IMG/VR virus record: IMGVR_UViG_3300037360_000175
Location: 1-22,574 of that record
Direction: 5' to 3' (one strand)
Length of the DNA: 22,574 bases
Source: a virus
The notes beneath the pieces were generated by a model. It was not told where the DNA came from. It was given only the letters and a program-made list of their open reading frames with translations, and searched no databases. This document shows positions 22,498-22,574 of this stretch, one piece after another; position 1 is the stretch's first letter, and the number at the start of each line of letters is the position of its first letter. A program made the position numbers and the translations under genes.

Positions 22498-22574
22498 TTT
22501 GCCCTTGGTCAGGAAAACCTCGCGGTCAACAGACATATCAGGCTTGCTTCCAGCAGCTTCCCAGGCGCCCACCG
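22468..22574 (-). CDS. C-terminal end of an upstream phage gene
   Basis: This minus-strand frame is open from the right edge to a TAA at 22470-22468 and gives 34 residues, from [18 protein letters not shown] to a final MRSF. The other two minus-strand frames are closed in the same stretch. In P22-like genomes the gene before portal is the large terminase subunit, so that is the positional guess, but the residues are too few to recognise. Its end overlaps the endonuclease gene tail-to-tail by 30 bp. Confidence 0.5.
   Translation of the reverse strand, partial: VGAWEAAGSKPDMSVDREVFLTKGKLEPGQMRSF

Overview
The window looks like the virion-assembly block of a short-tailed (podovirus-type) phage or prophage with a P22-like plan. 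The order portal, scaffold, coat, gp4-like connector, gp10-like stabiliser, three ejection-type proteins, tailspike follows phage P22. No rRNA, tRNA, bacterial housekeeping gene, integrase or attachment site is visible. The host cannot be named from this sequence. Base composition is moderate by eye, and most structural genes carry AAAGGA/GGAG-type ribosome binding sites, so a bacterial host is likely.

Almost everything is on the minus strand and reads from right to left. From the right edge: the last 34 codons of an unidentified gene (terminase is a guess from position); a plus-strand HNH-AP2 homing endonuclease wedged between that gene and the portal; then portal (729 aa), scaffold (286 aa) and coat (417 aa). 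A strong intrinsic terminator follows the coat gene. Next comes an accessory island that is not part of the P22 plan: a 73-aa possible head-fibre protein, a 114-aa unknown, a 491-aa repeat-containing fibre and a 201-aa glycosyltransferase. The conserved plan then resumes with a gp4-like protein that carries an extra N-terminal Ig-like domain, a gp10-like stabiliser, and a run of probable ejection proteins (467, 483, 1011 and 466 aa). It ends with a 957-aa beta-helix tailspike and a collagen-like fibre that runs off the left edge.

The genes are tightly packed: ATGA overlap at 4571-4574, TAATG overlap at 13531-13535, most other gaps 2-14 bp. The larger gaps (about 54-99 bp) hold the coat terminator, a hairpin that could cover a ribosome binding site, a cluster of three short hairpins and one AT-rich spacer. 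No gene-free stretch exceeds 100 bp.

The most notable points are: a degenerate ADP-ribosyltransferase-like 'polyvalent' domain at the C-terminus of the largest ejection-type protein; a long Gly-X-Y fibre with recent in-frame repeat expansion and a duplicated non-collagen module; a glycosyltransferase embedded in the virion operon; an Ig-like fusion on the connector protein; and an antisense homing endonuclease that leaves the portal gene with almost no leader. All functional names rest on reading the protein sequences by eye; no database search was run.
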